Assembly: GCF_020740795.1 (NCBI RefSeq)
Contig: NC_067296.1
Location: 8,099,001 to 8,163,000 of the forward strand
Length of the DNA: 64,000 nucleotides
Direction: 5' to 3'
From: Apus apus
Taxonomy: Eukaryota; Chordata; Aves; Apodiformes; Apodidae
Shown here piece by piece: positions 26,964 through 39,885 of the stretch. Under the pieces are notes generated by a model. That model worked only from the letters and a program-made list of their open reading frames with translations. It was not told the origin of the DNA and did no database searches. The number at the start of each line of letters is the position of its first letter. The first letter of the stretch is position 1. Both the position numbers and the translations under genes were made by a program.

Positions 26964-28131
26964 CTGTTCACATCTGCATTTGATTTTCAATCAAGACTTG
27001 GTTGGTGAGATGCCAACTAATCTACAGTGCTTAGGGTTTTTTCGTTTGTTTTTAAGGGGTTGGTTTGAGCCAAGTCTAGTACCACAGAACTACTTTTTAA
27101 TAGATATTTTTTTTCCCCTGAATTATAAGTACTTTTGGATACAGACTATTTCAAATTAATCTTATGGGAAAATTGTTATTCACCATTATTAGTATGTTGT
27201 GTATGACTGTTAGAAAGGGCCAGGGCCTTTCTGTGCCAGGTGCATTACAGCACACAACAAAATGGCAAACCACATTCCCAGACCCTCGTGGTGTCAAAGA
27301 TGCTGCTGGGGAGATGGGTGCCTCCAGCTTCATGCTCTGGAGCCAGGGAATCAGAGAAGTTTGACTTTTATGAGAACTAGAGGAGGAACTTCCACAGGTT
27401 TTGCATGAAATATCTGGCCTTTTGTTTAGGCTGGTGTCACATCCTTTTCCATTTGCTGCTCTTGTGGCAGATGAAGCATTTGTTTTGTACTGAAGATCCT
27501 TGAAAAGCCATCCATCAGTGATTCAAATATCTTAAGCTTTGGGGAACAAAATGAGGAAAAGGTCTTGGATCATGGTTTTCACTTTTTTTTAATGGCAATT
27601 TTTTTGTGAATTACAGAGAGCACTGACCTGTGACTAGTACAGTCTACAGAAGTAGGTGGGGGCACTGTCTGGATGAGGAAGAGAGCAAATTAATCATACT
27701 GACAAAGAAAAAATATGAGAGGTAAAAGCAACAAACATAAGGCAATAGTAGTACTGTGAGCCATTAAAACTCATATCTCAGTGCTTTATACCTGTATTTT
27801 GGTGGACATCAGTGCAAAAATCTACCTCAGTCATCCTGTTTGTACATGATACCCTCTGTGACCACACCAGCACAGCACTGAAAGCCTGAGGCACTCTGCA
27901 GGGTCCCAGAAATTGTATTGCTGAGATCCTGAGCCTGTGAAAGCTCAGTAATCTGGCACAATGTTAGGAATGAGGCAGTATCAGGAAGCTGGGAGGTTTC
28001 CAGGTGGCTGTTCCCCTATCTATGGCACTGACATCCATATAGGTCTGCTCCTTGTAGCTGTGTCTTTTCCATAGGATTAATTTGACCTTTCAGCCTGTAG
28101 AAGTTACACTAGTTATACTATTTTTTTCATC

Positions 28132-28151
28132 TATTTATTTATTTATTTATT
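28132..28151. repeat. TTTA microsatellite
   Basis: Five near-perfect tandem copies of a T/A tetranucleotide. Confidence 0.9.
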
Positions 28152-29040
28152 GTGTTATGCATCTTTTCTATAGCTGTTGCTTTTTTGACTAAAGGTGCAG
28201 GTTTTAGTGATGAAAATCCATGGGTCCCATCCCTCCTCTTGCCTTCCTCTGCTAGCTGGTGTGATGCATTTGCTGCATTGCTTTTGGCTTATTAGAGAAC
28301 CTGTTTAAAAAGTTGAAAATACTAAATGACTGGTTGTAGGGCAAAGGACAACCTTCAGCAATCCATACTTTCTTCTGCTATATGGCAAAAGCTGAAAGGT
28401 CCCTTAGTAATGGACATCCCAAAGCCAAAATTATTTTTTACTGGTTAATTGTCTTTTAGCCAGCCAAGGTATTAACTACAGGTCTGTATGGAAAACCTGC
28501 TAGTTTAGCACCTACCTTCCATTTTCTGGGTCAGTCCCAGTGGACTAGATGTTAAAAAATATATAATAGTTGGAGGCTGAGTATGCAGCTGTAATGTCTT
28601 TGTTTCTCCAGCCAGCTGATGAAGCTTGGCAACCTTGTTTGTAGGAGTGTTAGACACGGAGGGGAGCTGGGTGTCCTGCCAGTGCTGCCCAGAGCCGTGG
28701 CTGTGTGTGTGTGCCTGGGGCTGGCGCTGTCAGTGACAGGCTCTGCTCTGCCTTATGGGGAAAGCAGAACACAGAGAATTTTAAATTGGTTAATTGCTGC
28801 CTGTTTCAGTCTTTGGGGGCATTTTTAGGGAGCTTGGATAGCTTGATCTGGCACTGCCCACAGTGCCATTAGTTGCTACCTTCCTTTCAGCATCCCAACA
28901 TCTGCCTCTTGCTGTGGTTTGTGCTTATGTCCAGTATATTCGCCTGCATATCTGACCTAGGCATCAATGAAGAATGAGCAATTTTAGGTTTTGAATTGAA
29001 ATTTCTTTCCTTCCTCCATGCTTGGCCTTCAGAAAATGGC

Positions 29041-29078
29041 TTTTTTTTGGGGGGGGGGGGGGGGAAGGAAGGAAGGAA
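29041..29078. repeat. T8/G16 tract followed by GGAA repeats
   Basis: Eight T residues run directly into sixteen G residues and then into about three GGAA-type units. The G run can form a G-quadruplex in principle and is an error-prone site for polymerases and sequencers, so its exact length should be treated with caution. Confidence 0.9.
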
Positions 29079-29292
29079 AAGCGTTGAACTTCTGTTTACC
29101 TCATTTTGTTTGAACAGAGCCCTGTGTGTTAACCGTCCTGCGCACAATGAAACTCTGTACAGTGAAAATTGGCTAAGTGGGTCCTTATTGAGGGTCATTT
29201 ATCACCATGGCATGGCCTCGTGCACACATGGCAGATTTACATCAGTGAAACTGAGGAAGAAAAACAAAAGGCCCATGAGCTGATGGAAGGGC

Positions 29293-29340
29293 TGGCATTA
29301 TTTATGGAGCACCAGTAACGTGCTAGGACTAGATGAAGAT
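29293..29340 (+). mobile_element. Possible MIR 5'-core fragment
   Basis: The phrase cattatttatggagcaccag followed by taacgtgctaggac resembles the MIR core 'acatttattgagcacctactatgtgctaggcac'. It is short, and no 3' part follows, so the call is tentative. Confidence 0.35.
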
Positions 29341-29345
29341 CTAAT

Positions 29346-31754
29346 CACCCTTGCTCTATAAGGGTGCTGGTGGCAGGGTGATGCACCAGCAGTGCTGCAG
29401 TGAGGAGGACAACATGTTTAGCAACTTAGGGCTTTTTACAGGCATGTCATGGTGTACATTTTGCACACTAGACTCTCTGCTTCGGAAGATGGGGCATGCG
29501 TATGGGAAGTCAGTCTAACAGTGAGTACAGACAGAGAAATTAGTCAAAGGAAATAGTGTTCCTGTTGCACTTGTTTATTTGAAGCCTCAGGACCTTCACC
29601 AGGCCAGGAAGCCACAGTTTCAAATCCCACTTTGCTCATTTTGTCCAAGCAAAATAAATACCGACAAACACCAGAGGGGATGTAGAGATAAATGGAGAAT
29701 GTGCTTCTCGGAGTCAGCATTTCATCCGCCTCGAAGGGCTCAAATATACCTTCCCTGCTGTCTCTCCGCTGTATTTCAGTGGGGGACCAGCAGCAGCTCT
29801 GAAGTTGTTACCCAGGAGCCCAAGCACACAAGCCAGGCTCAGGCCAACCACTCCAGAGCATTGTTAGGATGCTGCTGGGCTGGGTGTGGGGTGCCCAGTG
29901 TCAGCTCCTCATTCACAAATTCTCAGCTTTTTCCTAGCATTGGCAATACTCGCTCAACAGCCAATTGCCAGGCCATGGGGACGCCTTCTCCTGCTCCCTG
30001 TATCTTGGTGCTTTTTGTTAAAGAAGAAATTGCATCTCTTGGCAGTGGTTGAGATGAGAGTTGTTCTGGTTTCTGAGGCTTTGCTTTTCAGTGAGTGTCT
30101 CCAGCTGCTGCACAACCCTTCACTCAGGGCACTGACTCATGCTTTTTGCCATCACAATAAGTCTGTTTTCATAAACAAAATTAAGTGCGCTGTGTTTATT
30201 CATTAGGGAGATTTTAAGTCTCTCAGCAACCAAGAAATATGCTTCGTGGGATTAACTCCCCTCCCTCTTCTCTTTTCTCTTTTAACAGTGAAGGGTAAAA
30301 AATGGTTTGGGAAAACATTGCCCAGTGCTATCAGTGGGCTGACTGTGTGCCTGGTGGTGTGCAAGACCATGACTGCACAGACAGCATTGACTATTCATCT
30401 GGGGTTTGTATATCTCAGATACTCAGTGCTCCAGGGAGGGATATTTAAAATTGCGTAGAGACAAACGGAAAAACATGGGACAGGTTAATGAACTAGGCTT
30501 CAAACAATGCTCCAAATAAGCTAGTGCAGACAAGAGGTCCCAGCCTGACAACCAGAGAGAAACTTGTCTGGCATGTAGATGGCTCTGTGCCAGTGACAAT
30601 CTTACTGATGGTTTTGGACAGAGCTAGGCAAGGCAGTGCCCAGTGCCTCTGCTAGAGCCCTAGTGGCACAGCCAGCTCCACTACTGCACTCCCTGTTGTG
30701 TCATCTCACCCCCAGCCTTCTCCTCTCCTTCCCACAGTGGGAACACAGCTGGACCCAGCTCCTTATCCTAAATGGGGCAAAATTCAATATTCCTGCAGTG
30801 CTGATAGGTTTTGAGCTGGATCTACAACAGGAAGAGAGGCTCATGGAGCCTCACCACTGAGACTCCCCACTTCTGGGTGTTTGCTGCCAAGGTTCCTGCA
30901 ATTGCTGCCATCTGGGATTACTGATGTTTTGGTGCCATTGAATTTTCTTCATTAAGGACTGGACTAATGTCCACAATATGATTGGAGATAAAAGAAGAAT
31001 CTTCAAATGGTTAAGCCTGAAATAAAATTAAATCAGATGAAAAATATATTTGAATAGGTTTAATCCTGCTGAAGGAAATGTAGAAGAAAGAAGTAACCCC
31101 CAAACCAGTGGGAGGATCGGGGAAGCAGTTCAATCAGCCAGGTATAAAGTCAATACACACAGAGTGCAATCCCAGCTTCTATAATAGCGAGATCTGGGAT
31201 TGAACATTGATTAATGAAACCATATTATTACAGGTGGAAAATACACCTTGAATTTCTACTCATAACAACTGCCCAGTGACTTCTTTATTAGTATGCAAAT
31301 TTTATACCCAATGGAAATAAATGTGGAATTTGCTGTCTTTGCAACAAATTTAAAAGGTATTTTTGCCATTCTTGAGATCCCACCCTCTACCACATACCAT
31401 AAATGAAGTTAATGCCTCTCGGTTGTACTTTGGAGGGATCCATAAATCAGCAACAAAGGACAGCAGAATAACAGGGTGGTGTTTCTCCTTCTGGTGCACC
31501 AGGTACCTGTTGCCAACAGCAACAATGTCAATGTGATCTGTGGTTTCCGTGCCAGACAATTCCATGGGACCTGAGTGCAGTGGTTGCTTTCCTCCCAGTG
31601 CACAGCGCCAGCCCTCACCTGCCAGCACCCAGTCTTCCTTTGGGATCATTCCTCAGGGATGCCAACAGAATTTGGGGAAGTGGTACCATGAGTATTGATA
31701 GGGGTTAAGACTTTTGATAACCGGATTCTGTCCCCAGTTGTAATCGCTGTTGCT
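29346..31754. other. Noncoding stretch, no gene recognised
   Basis: I see no exon, RNA gene or clear repeat. A 157-codon plus-strand frame at 29579-30052 overlaps another frame and has no recognisable domain. A B-box-like word (gtttcaaatccc, about 29618) is isolated and is not part of a tRNA. Confidence 0.6.
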
Positions 31755-31855
31755 GGAGCTGGGTCTTTGTATGAGTCCCTTCCCTGTGCCTCAGTTTCAC
31801 CATTTGTACAAACAAGGTTATAATATTCCCTTGAGAAATTTGTGCTGTGTGGGTG
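31755..31855 (-). mobile_element. MIR/CORE-SINE-type relic, reversed
   Basis: The plus strand reads ccctgtgcctcagtttcacc then atttgtacaaacaaggttat and aatattccc. This matches the reversed MIR block 'cctctgtgcctcagtttccccatctgtaaaatggggataataat'. The part before it (gagctgggtctttgtatgag) is too diverged to place. The copy is partial. Confidence 0.65.
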
Positions 31856-32830
31856 AAAAAATATAGACTAAACCCAAAGAATTTTGTGATTTTTAAATTG
31901 TTTGCAATTTTGGAATGTTTTGATTTCTCTGTGAAAAGTATGTCTTCAAAAGCAGAACTCCGTGGACTGTCCTGCTTAATGGTCACAAGCATGTGACTGC
32001 ACATAATTCTTCAAAGGAGACATCTTAACCTGCAGCCATTCTTCCATTGGTGTGTCTACAGATGTTGTTTTGGTAGTCTTGTATTTCTCTTGGATTCTTC
32101 CACCACTGAAAAATGCTCAGTGATGGGCAAGGGACAGTGAGGGCCAAGTGGAATGGGTAGGGTGGCCAGCTGCTGTTTGCCAGAGAGGTTCAGTGTGGCT
32201 TTCCCAGGTGTGAAATGGGGCCATTGGCTCTTGGAGCCTGCCAGGAGTGTGCCAGGTTGGGGGACAGAGAAAAAGCCTGGGAAGTTGTGTCGCCACCACA
32301 GCAGCTGAGCAAACACGGGTGTCATACAGAGATGCTGTGACCAATAGAAAAGTTGTAATCTATGATCGTCACCCACTGTCTGGTGCATGATACATGGTGG
32401 CAGAGATCAGTCCTCCAAAACTCCTTGCTTTCTTGTGAGGGAACTAGGACTAGGCAGCACAAGGTGAACTAAGCTGCATGGAAGGTTGGAAAAGCAAGGT
32501 TTTCCAGACAGAACAGTTTTCACAACTGTTAAGCACTTCCTTGTCTTGGCATAGCCTTGCCAGAGCTGGGGAGAGATGCTGGGAAGCTCTGGAGGGGAGG
32601 GTGGGGGTGTCTGCTGCCTTTGTCTTGGTCTCGGAAAGGTCAGCCAAGTCACCCTGTGCTTGGAAAAGTCCGTGTGTCTGCCTGTTTGTTGGGGGGAAAC
32701 TGTTTCCCCTGGCAGTCTTTTGCTGTCAGCATGGGGAGGATTAGGGGTGCCAGCAAACTCCTCTGCCAGCAGATGCAGCTGGGCCACAGGCTAAGAGGAC
32801 ACTATGTGAGGCTGTGATGGGCAGGCAGGC

Positions 32831-32874
32831 TGAGGCATCAGGGTGCAGGCTGTGAGGTATCAGGGTGCAGGCTG
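32831..32874. repeat. 22-bp tandem duplication
   Basis: Two adjacent 22-base copies of tgaggyatcagggtgcaggc plus tg differ at one position (c or t). A third, partial gaggtgcagg word follows at about 32898. This is a young local duplication and it inflates open frames on both strands. Confidence 0.9.
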
Positions 32875-35800
32875 CCTGGCTGTGTGTGTGTGAGGGAGCG
32901 AGGTGCAGGGGAATGCTGTGTGAGGGTACAGGCTGCCGAGGGGACCAGCTCTGCTGCCAGGGGGTTGCAGGATCAGTGCAGCAGCGGCGAGCGCACCTCC
33001 CCTGCAGATGGCAGTGATATTCTGTGCTGCAGCAAACCCTTTGCCATATTGCTCCATACTTTTTTCTGGCTAATGGGGAAAAAAAACGAACAAACAAACA
33101 ACAAAACCCTCCATGCAGGCTAAAGAGCAAACTGTGGATAAACTGCTTTGGCCCTATCCTGCAGCCTAGACGGAGCAGTGCCAGTGTGAAGCAAAGTATT
33201 ATATAGCCCATTCCCCTTAGAAAGTCTAGAAAATGTAGGATATGTGGGCATGGTTCCATTATATTTATTCCTTCTATTTGTTTCTTATATGACCTTTTTA
33301 AAGGTAAATGAGGCCAAAACGGTTTCTTGCAAGAGCCCTGTATAAGCAGCCAGCATGAATCCTGATTTATTGACTTGTTTGAGTTTAGAACTGGGAAAAA
33401 GAAAAAGTGTAAGGAAAGAAAGGCACTCCTGAGCTTGACTGAGCTACTCACTGGAGACTTAAACACAAAAAAGAAAGGCCTCTCCTCTTTGTTTCTTTTA
33501 GTGAAGTCTAACATGAAAAACCTTAGAAACTAAACATCTGTTTGGCTTAAATTTCAGTGTCTTGCTCATACTGCTATGATCAGGCATTTGAGCAAGCTTT
33601 CTTGATACTACTTGTCTTTCAATAAGTTTATATAAAGGGATGCTGAAAAAATTACTCAGGCCAACTTAAACCTTCAGGACTATTTGTCTCACCAGTGATC
33701 CAGCCTTACCAAGTATTTGATATATTAAGGGTGTCCACAGGGAACAGAGCTGAGACCTTAGTATCACTCTTAGGAAAAATAATCTGCCTGTCAAAGAATC
33801 TTCACTTTGACTGAATGGTAGCCAGTGGCATAGAAAAATCCATGAATTTCCATCCCTATCTTGTTCACTTGCTCTTACCTAGCACAGAGCAGAGTCAGTG
33901 TGGTCAATCTGCCACACTTCTTGGGGCCCAACAGCTGTGCTGCTGCTGAGGTCTCTGTACAGCACCCGAGCAGCCTGCAGTGCTGCTGGCTGGAGATATT
34001 AGAAATGCCTATGCTGTGAAGACACTTTATAAATAAGCCTGGAAAGCTTTGGGAATTAACAGTAACACACTCCATGGCTTTCACTGTAAGTAAATTGCAC
34101 TAATGAAGCCCTGTTTCTCATGGATGTTTTTCTTGTGCTGGAAACCCTTTAGTTTTAATTTGGGATGAGGAGTTTGCTGGTAGTTGCACAGTCATCCTTC
34201 CTGCACATGCTCCCAGAGAATAGATGAAAACTTAGTTCAGCTCCTTCACTGCACCAAATTGTATTTTTTCTCTTTCAGCTAAAAGAAGGTATGTATTTTG
34301 GTAGATAATGGGCAGTATTTAAGTGGCTTCAGATGCAACATTGCTTCAGGGAGGTCTGTTGTCATAAGGTCGGGTGGAAGACGTTACATACTTCTGACTC
34401 CTTTATGGCTTTGGATGCCTGATGCTGGTGTGAAATGTTAAGGCATATGGGTTTGTGACAACTTCTGAAGGAGGAAAAAAATGTAAATTGGAGGTTATGG
34501 GGGAAGCATGTAGCTAGCAAAAAATCATTGATATTATCTGTCAAAACTAATACAACTCAAACGTGACTCTTCCTGTGATTACTCCTAGGCTATCATTAAA
34601 GGCTTGCCACAAAATCACGGCATCCCTCTCTGCTCTGCAGGACAGAGGCTGTAATATTTTCCCCTCAGTTGTGCTGCCAATGGCTTCTACCAATGCTGGG
34701 AGGGCACATGGGCACAGGCAGTCACTGCGGTGCTGCTGGAGGGAGGTTCCCCAAATCAGACCTCTCAATCCACTCAATCTTCAGCAGCATTTTGGAATAG
34801 GCATTCTCAGTTGCTACTCTCAGCTAGAGGTGGTGGATGGACCAGCCTGCTCCGGGGGGACCTTTGAGTCACATTTCCTTGTGGTGCTGCTGGAGGAGTG
34901 GGCTGGTGGCAACAGAGGAGCTCCCCACGTGGGGCTGGCACAGACCCAGCTGTCTCACCTCCACCAGAGGCAGAGAGCCAGGATCTGTCCCATGTCAAGC
35001 CCAGAGGCCTGAGGAGTTAAGCTGTGGTTTCTTACTGCCAGGCACTATTAAGGGTGCCCAAGGGGCAGCCTGGCCCTTAGAGCACTTAATAGCATGGAGA
35101 AATAACTTTAATGGCACACAGTTGTACGTAACTGCTGCAGTTGGCCAAGGCAGGTTTGTTAAGGTGTTTAGCTTGGTTTCTGATGCAAACAAAGCTGGTA
35201 GGGTGAATGCTGGCTCCTCATACCCCAGCCATGGCCTGTAAGTTCGTTTCATGCAAAACAGGCAGAGCTGAGCTCTCAGGTTGTTAGAGAGCTAATAGAC
35301 TGCAATGCCTAAAAAACCCCCAACAACAACAAACCAAAAACCCCCATCGTTTGACTGTTGACATGTCTCTGTATCTGAGTGACAGCTAGAGATTGTTTTT
35401 ATTTTATGTGGGTTCCTGCCTTGCTCTGGTCTGCCTCTGTGCTCTCCCACTTGATTTCAGCTACACTTTCAGTCCTGCTATGGAGTAAAGGAGGTGCCTT
35501 TATGCTACAGTTGCCTCTAGTGCCTCGACCGGGCTGACCCGCATGCCGTGCAGGTCCTGCCAGCCACTGCTGTTGCCTCCTCCCCATGGGCTCTTGGGTT
35601 AAGTGGCTCCTCACAATCTTAGCAATGTTGCTGTGCTAGCAGTCTCACCCTTTGGTTTAGCAGGCACTCAAACCCTGTGCTGTGGCCATCTCTTCTCTAC
35701 AGAATGATTCAAGCCCCTCTACAACGTGAGCTTGCTGAGCCAACAGCTGCTTGCAGGCACAGCCGGTCCAAGGAAGGTACAGGAGGTGAGCAGGGCTAGG

Positions 35801-35982
35801 GAGGGTGGGGACAGTGTCGGTGGGAACTTGTCTTTCCTGCAACCCTTCCTCAGCAGCAGCCTTATTGAGTGTGGCCACCTGAGCAAGCCAGTGATGATAT
35901 ATTTAGAAAATAATCTGGTACGAAGCTGAAAGGCAGCCTCTTAAATTGAGTAAATTACGTTTGCATTTTGAAAAAGGGAACT

Positions 35983-36001
35983 TGTAAATCGCGTATTTAC
36001 A
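35983..36001. other. Short palindrome with forkhead-like arms
   Basis: TGTAAAT and its exact reverse complement ATTTACA flank a five-base cgcgt spacer, giving a 7-bp perfect inverted repeat. The arms resemble forkhead-factor core sites in opposite orientation. The CpG-rich spacer lies in a small CpG cluster. Function is not known. Confidence 0.5.
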
Positions 36002-36188
36002 CAGCGGAGCACGCGAGCAAGTGGGTTCTCATACCAACCCCAGACGGTCATTAGAAACAATTTTTTTATTTTTTTTTTTCTTTGCTGCTACAATGAAAAG
36101 TAAAACTGGGGAAAAAAAAGTCAGGTATGTTGAAGGGGACTAAAGGAGTGAGTAGTCTACAACATCCAGGAAATTTCCTTTTGAAGAC

Positions 36189-36204
36189 AAAAAAAAAAAA
36201 AAAA
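36189..36204. repeat. A16 homopolymer
   Basis: Sixteen A residues. A T-rich tract (36061-36079) lies about 110 bases upstream. Confidence 0.9.
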
Positions 36205-37216
36205 GCTGGGGTGCTGTTGTAGTCTTTTAATTTGGACCCAAGTTATAAATTAAAGCCATAATATCAGGTCAGGTGCTCAAGTTTTCAGCCCTTAGCTGTG
36301 GACTTTCCAGGTTAAATTACTTAAATATTCCTGTTGCTGAATACAGCTAAAATCCTGTGTGCCATATATTTGGTCATCATAAAACATTCTCTCCTAGCCA
36401 GTAACAGCTTCTTTGTTGGTGAAGCCTCTCTGGTTTACGAGCTTCCCAGCCTTTGTGCAGTACTGGGAGCTAAGAACTTCCACATGGTGCTCGCTCTGAG
36501 GCTTTTGTGAATAAGCAAAGCAAAGGGCTTGCTCTGTGTCCAATTAATGCATCAAATATGGTTTGAATTCTCTGTTTTTAAATGCAAAGGATAATATTGA
36601 TTTTGTTAAGGTAAATGTCTTTAATTGTATGCTATATAAACTCGACTCTTACTGGGACATAATGGGCTCTGGGCAGTTTTCCAGCACGGCAGTATGAAAA
36701 TGTATTTTTTAGTGTCTCCAGTAGAGAAATGCAGAATTAAGATTTAGATGAGCAAAAATTAAATGGAAAACATCCCCAGTCTCTTAAAAAACATATAATG
36801 ATGCAGAAGGATATTTACACAGATGGAAATTAATGCTGTATAGAAGTGAAACCTCTGTTGGATTACCTGTTGATGTGGCTTGTTTATTGCCTTTTATTGG
36901 GATCGTGCTGGTGGGAATAGAAAATTAAATGAGGGAAAGCAGACAAGAGAAAATGAAGTCGTTAAGAAGATTTGTCTCTCTATGAATCAATCTCTCTCAT
37001 CTCATACACAGAAACTGAACGGGAGCTTGATGCCAAGGGGTACCGGGCACTACTGCTCTGAAATCCCTACACATGTTCAGATTGTGAGCATTTACAAGGT
37101 GATGAGGACAAGCGGACTATTGAATGGGTGACTCACCCACTTGATATTAGTTTATCAGAGGCCAAAAGGTATTTAAGAATAGACCAAACACTCATGCAGC
37201 AGATGATAGCCTTTCA

Positions 37217-37222
37217 TTTATT
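37217..37222 (-). terminator. Candidate polyadenylation signal
   Basis: The minus strand reads GCAATAAATG. About 25-35 bases further along the minus strand (37181-37193) it reads a GU-rich GAGTGTTTGGTCT. A canonical AATAAA plus a downstream GU-rich element at this spacing is typical of a vertebrate cleavage site. AATAAA words are frequent by chance in A/T-rich DNA, so the case depends on the terminal exon proposed at 42301-42356. Confidence 0.33.
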
Positions 37223-39885
37223 GCTAAACTACCGTAGTACAGGCAATATATAAAAATATTTTACAGATAGCAAAAAATCATTACATTGGAGGCTAACAAT
37301 GTTGTTGTAGGAATGTGAATGATATAAACCCCTTTCCAATTCTTAAAGTTCGGCTTTTGAACAAACAGTTTGATTAAAAAGACATATTTAGGATGATCTG
37401 AGTGATTATTGCTCACTCATGTGTCTATTAACATACAGTTTTACCTCATCATACAGGGTAGGGCTTCAGCAAGGAGGCTTGGACTTCAGGGCAGAGGGAG
37501 GGATCACTTCAGAATTACACACACTCACACAGACACTAATGTGTAAGTCCCAATTAGGCCACTATTATTAAGACTGATCTGTGCCTTGATTCTCTGTCCC
37601 AAGGTCTCACCACACTACTTGTGTAGTAAGGAACTGATAAGCAGCAGTGAAATGATAGCAGTTTAATCCTGGAATAACCAATTAGTCCAATAACACATCT
37701 GTGGACTTCTGGGCTATTACAGACACAAAATCATTATTCGTATTAAGTCAATCTAAAACTTTCTACCCAATTTTGCAAGTTGTTAAAAACAAACTCAAAA
37801 CACTAACATTTCCCCAAATAACAACTCATTTTGCAGCCTATATAATCTTTCACAGTACCAGCACCATCATTTGAAATTTATTGCAATGTGGGTCAGGTAC
37901 CAATTTATTATTATTTTTTGTAGACCAGGAACAATGAAAATTACTGGACAAATCTTAAACTGACCACAGATACTGATTGGTAGTTAAACAAATTACTATC
38001 AGCTGTTACCTGCTGCAGTTATCAAGTAGCAGACATTAAAAAAGACAGATGTCAATCTTATGTCAAACATTCAAAAAGGTGAATTATTCATTCTGAGCTG
38101 AGATGAATAGAGACTTACAACTTTGCATGTATGAGGGCAGACAGAAGCCTTACTTTCCAGGCCAGAAATCACTGCAATGTAAACGATGAGGAGAAAAAAC
38201 AGTTGATTTCTGGAGAACTTGCAGTTCACCCATTCTAAATCCAACACTGGCATCTCTTCCTATTGCACAGGAATACATGATATAAATAACAAACACTCAG
38301 AATTGCAGCTAAACTGGAATGCCAGATGATTTTAAGTGGTGCAAAATTTATGAAGATCTGAATCAATTCAATATTTGAAATGAAGACAGTAATTTTCTTG
38401 AATCCCATCTGGCAGATAATTGTTCCTTATTAAGTAGCAATTTGGAAAGAAATGCGGGGGAAAACTCAGATTGAAATATTTAGAAACATATTTCTGGAGT
38501 GTTTAAAGCTGTCTTTGAAGTTTTTGGAAAATTTATCACATCTTTTTAGGACAATAACAATTGAACAATTGCATAGAAAATTAATACACTCAGAAAATGA
38601 AAATTCATCCTTCATAAATACTATCCTTAATCCAAAAGTTGTTGCATATTTGGTCAGACAAAAAGCATAGACACTTTTTTGTAAAGATACAGATTATAAA
38701 ATATATTTCAAAAAAACATGCTAGCTAATTTGAGAACTGTTTTAGATATGTTATTAAGCAGCTGCATTTTATACAATAAAGAATAACATAGTGCTGGTTT
38801 TGGAAATATTCTACATTCAGAAAATGCTGTATTCCTGCAAGAAGAATGGAAGTGATACATATTTACATGGATACAAACAAAGCAAGTGCAAAACCCATGG
38901 CTCTTCTACATTCTTTCTACCAATAAAGACACATACATTAGACACTTTCATTCCATCGCTGTTGTTCAGGTCTTACATTTTGCTTATTCTCATGGAGAAA
39001 AACAAAAACAGAACTTCATCTTTCATTGCAAGTATCTTCACGAGCAATTACTCTCCTGGCAAACTGTACTTCCAACACTCATAACTGACAAAAAAAAATA
39101 ATCTTCCTGATTATCTGTCCACTCCCACTCTCTGACTGTTAACATATCATGAATGATGAGTTGATTCTATGTATTCATATATTTGATGCAGAAGTTTATA
39201 GAAGCTCATCCTGTATTTGCAGCCAAAGCTTGGATGGAAAAATGGAAGTAACAAAAACTGAACACACAACGAGAGTGAAAGAGATGAACTTTTGAGTTCC
39301 AATGAGCCCCACGTACTTCGCATGGTATAACTTGGATGGAAAATGCATTTGAGTTGTTCACCTGTAGACAATATATTTTGGTGGCCTTTGGTACAATGGC
39401 AGGAAGGCACTGTGGTGAAACATTCAGATAACTGAGGAAAGACAGAATTTCCTCATGTGCAAATATGGCTATCTTCCAGATACAGTGAGAACAAATGACT
39501 CATTAAATGGTATTAACTCTTCCAAGGCTAAGCTAATACTTCTACAGAAAAAGCAAGTTGTATTAAGTAACAAAATATTAATACTGGAAAAACACTGCTC
39601 AGCAAGAACAGGAAATAATTTAGTCTGGTATATTTTGCAGTTCTGTAGCCTAGCTATATAAATTTAACATAGCTGTTTTCTTTTAAAAAAGAGACAACGA
39701 CACATAAAGCTATGTCTGAGGATACTCCTTTTCTCCAGAAATAAATATAAAGTTAGTTAAAGCTGTATTACTTAACTAACAGTTGTATTTAAAAGCAGGT
39801 AGAGTAGCACAGCCTGACCTCATATAGCTGTAAATAGAACCATTAAAATGTATATACTGTATACATCTTATGAATCGTCAATGCA

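Larger units (their letters stand above)
24291..29040. other. Noncoding stretch, no gene recognised
   Basis: No gene is recognised. Contents are a small CpG cluster at 26829-26870, a T20 tract at 26944-26963, a TTTA microsatellite at 28132-28151 and a short GT run at 28701-28713. Overlapping frames at 26387-26925 on both strands have no recognisable domain. Confidence 0.6.
31856..37194. other. Noncoding stretch, no gene recognised
   Basis: No gene is recognised. It holds a 257-codon minus-strand frame at 32741-33514 that I reject, a 22-bp tandem duplication at 32831-32874, CpG clusters at 35526-35548 and 35958-36046, homopolymers at 36061-36079 and 36189-36204, and A/T-rich DNA at 36210-36880 that resembles a conserved noncoding element. 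The C/A-rich words at about 33078-33110 and 35311-35345 are low complexity. Confidence 0.6.

Noticed and set aside
29610..29630. tRNA B-box-like word gtttcaaatccc
   Set aside because: No A box at the right spacing and no cloverleaf. It is at most a scrap of an old SINE.
29579..30052. 157-codon plus-strand open frame
   Set aside because: No domain, no flanking splice or promoter evidence, and another plus-strand frame overlaps its end.
32741..33514. 257-codon minus-strand open frame, the longest in the window
   Set aside because: The product has phenylalanine runs from A/T tracts and a Ser/Pro/His-rich end read from the 22-bp tandem repeat. It has no recognisable domain, and frames on the other strand overlap it.
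34563..35012. 149-codon plus-strand open frame
   Set aside because: A G/C-richer stretch with open frames on both strands. The product is not protein-like and matches no family I know.
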